64,000 nt of DNA from Ferribacterium limneticum (GTDB lineage: Bacteria > Pseudomonadota > Gammaproteobacteria > Burkholderiales > Rhodocyclaceae), in the NCBI RefSeq assembly GCF_020510565.1, contig NZ_CP075189.1:3146501-3210500 (forward strand), written 5' to 3'. Both the position numbers and the translations under genes were made by a program. This document shows positions 62,892 through 64,000 of the stretch, one piece after another (positions within the stretch are counted from its first letter, which is position 1; each line of letters opens with the position of its first letter). The notes under the pieces were generated by a model. The model had not been told where the DNA came from. It saw nothing but the letters and a program-made list of their open reading frames with translations, and made no database searches.

Positions 62892-64000
62892 TTACCCCGC
62901 CAGCGCTGCCGTAACGATGGCCTGCGCCTCGCAGACCAGTTCGGCGAGGTGTTCGGCGCTCTTGAAGCTTTCGGCGTAGAGCTTGTAGATGTCTTCGGTA
63001 CCCGATGGGCGGGCGGCGAACCAGCCGTTGGCGGTGCTTACTTTGAGGCCGCCGATGGCGGCGCCGTTGCCGGGGGCTGTGGTCAGGCGGGCGGTGATGG
63101 CTTCGCCGGCCAGGCTGGCGGCGCTGACCTTGTCGCCGGTCAGTTGCTTGAAGGCGGCCTTTTGTTCGCAGCTGGCCGGGGCGTCGATGCGGGTGTAGTA
63201 CGGCGTGCCGTAACGCGCGGCGAGTTCCTGGTAATGGCGGCCCGGGTCCTGGCCGGTGACGGCGGTGATTTCGGCGGCGAGCAGGCCGAGGATGATGCCG
63301 TCCTTGTCGGTCGTCCACACCGTGCCGTCACGCTTGAGGAAGCTGGCGCCGGCGCTTTCTTCGCCGCCGAAGCAGATGCTGCCGTCGAGCAGGCCGGCCG
63401 AGAACCATTTGAAGCCGACCGGCACCTCGTAGAGCGTGCGCCCCAGGCCGGCGACGACGCGGTCGATCAGGCCGCTCGACACCAGGGTCTTGCCGACCGC
63501 CGAGGCCGCCGACCATTGCGGCCGATGGGACAGCAGGTACTGGATAGCGACGGCGAGGTAATGGTTGGGATTGACCAGGCCTAGCGAGGGCGTGACGATG
63601 CCGTGGCGGTCGACGTCGGCATCGTTGCCCCAGGCGATGTCGAAACGGTCCTTGAGGGCAACCAGGCTGGCCATGGCGTAGGGGCTGGAACAGTCCATGC
63701 GGATCTTGCCGTCGTGATCGAGGGTCATGAAGCCGAAGGCCGGATCGACCGCCGGATTGACCACCTCGATGTCGAGGCCGTATAGCTCGGCAATCGGCAG
63801 CCAGTAGGCGACGGCCGCGCCGCCCAGCGGATCGACGCCGATGCGCAGTTTGGCCCGGCGAATCGCCTCCATGTCGATGACTTCGCCGAGTTCGGCGATG
63901 TAGGGCGTCACCAGGTCGACCGCCCGGGTCGTCGGTGCGGCCAGGGCCTGTGCGTAGGGAAGCCGCTTGACGCCGCGATTGCCGTCGGCCAGCAGGGCGT
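62892..64000 (-). CDS. pgm: Phosphoglucomutase, N-terminal part outside the window
   Basis: The frame is open to the window end; about 370 C-terminal residues are visible. It closely follows alpha-D-glucose-specific phosphoglucomutase: [13 protein letters not shown], the metal-loop [27 protein letters not shown] and [28 protein letters not shown]. It interconverts glucose 1- and 6-phosphate. The GTG at 63909 is internal, not the start; the phosphoserine region lies beyond the window. Confidence 0.93.
   Translation of the reverse strand, partial: ALLADGNRGVKRLPYAQALAAPTTRAVDLVTPYIAELGEVIDMEAIRRAKLRIGVDPLGGAAVAYWLPIAELYGLDIEVVNPAVDPAFGFMTLDHDGKIRMDCSSPYAMASLVALKDRFDIAWGNDADVDRHGIVTPSLGLVNPNHYLAVAIQYLLSHRPQWSAASAVGKTLVSSGLIDRVVAGLGRTLYEVPVGFKWFSAGLLDGSICFGGEESAGASFLKRDGTVWTTDKDGIILGLLAAEITAVTGQDPGRHYQELAARYGTPYYTRIDAPASCEQKAAFKQLTGDKVSAASLAGEAITARLTTAPGNGAAIGGLKVSTANGWFAARPSGTEDIYKLYAESFKSAEHLAELVCEAQAIVTAALAG

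Noticed and set aside
1..64000. CRISPR arrays, tRNA or rRNA genes, insertion-sequence transposases
   Set aside because: No regularly spaced repeats, no tRNA-like TTC-arm sequences and no transposase-like protein were found. Dispersed elements are irregularly spaced and in both orientations.

Overview
The window is GC-rich, densely coded, typical proteobacterial chromosome. Gene content and order point to a betaproteobacterium of the Rhodocyclales, probably Dechloromonas/Azonexus-like: a divergent mdh/GntR pair followed by sdhCDAB-sdhE-gltA-sucA-sucB-lpdA-zapE, plus acnB, nnrS, a Cache/GAF/HD-GYP protein and a fused mnmC. This placement is inference from gene order and remembered protein similarity. 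No rRNA, tRNA or CRISPR array was seen.

Layout. 1-9.9 kb: housekeeping genes (cupin, argD, HdeA-like protein, nucleoside-gate membrane protein, lysS, mnmC, metY), with a large inverted repeat before lysS and a 104-bp palindrome after it. 9.9-11.1 kb: an AT-richer island with one TIR-domain protein, a candidate defence gene. 11.1-16.1 kb: an electrophile/aldehyde detoxification cluster (nemR, nemA, EamA exporter, LLM flavin oxidoreductase, yqhD), with a 15-bp dyad upstream of both nemR and nemA. 16.2-20.6 kb: chitosanase-like protein, short secretin-like protein, tandem-HD protein and zapE. 20.6-33.3 kb: the TCA-cycle block. A GntR regulator sits between sdhC and mdh, with a perfect 16-bp palindrome in the gntR/mdh divergent region and a matching half-site upstream of acnB at 54.58 kb. 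33.4-48.3 kb: malyl-CoA-lyase-like enzyme, truC, CBS protein, PstS-like/porin operon with a probable 23-aa membrane peptide, NMO-like enzyme, nnrS, AAA+ ATPase, rlmF, WYL regulator with VOC protein, psd, beta-helix protein and others. 48.5-51.7 kb: a two-gene exported-protein module bounded by a decayed second copy of the acnB 3' end. 51.9-54.5 kb: acnB. 54.9-64 kb: MoxR/CoxE pair, lipoprotein, ykgJ-trmB-dusC operon, Cache-GAF-HD-GYP protein, a structured region with an integron attC-like sequence, and pgm running off the end.

The most unusual signal is a dispersed element of about 35-40 bp found 16 times in both orientations. It has a core ACGGTCAACCGG, then an A/T run, then (G)GCCAAAA and a second A/T run. 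It lies both between genes and inside genes (cupin, argD, mnmC twice, yqhD, zapE, truC, beta-helix gene) in several reading frames, and one inverted pair forms a hairpin between two convergent genes. Core plus periodic A/T tracts, coding tolerance and paired terminators resemble DNA-uptake signal sequences of Pasteurellaceae/Neisseriaceae. I know of no such signal described for this order.
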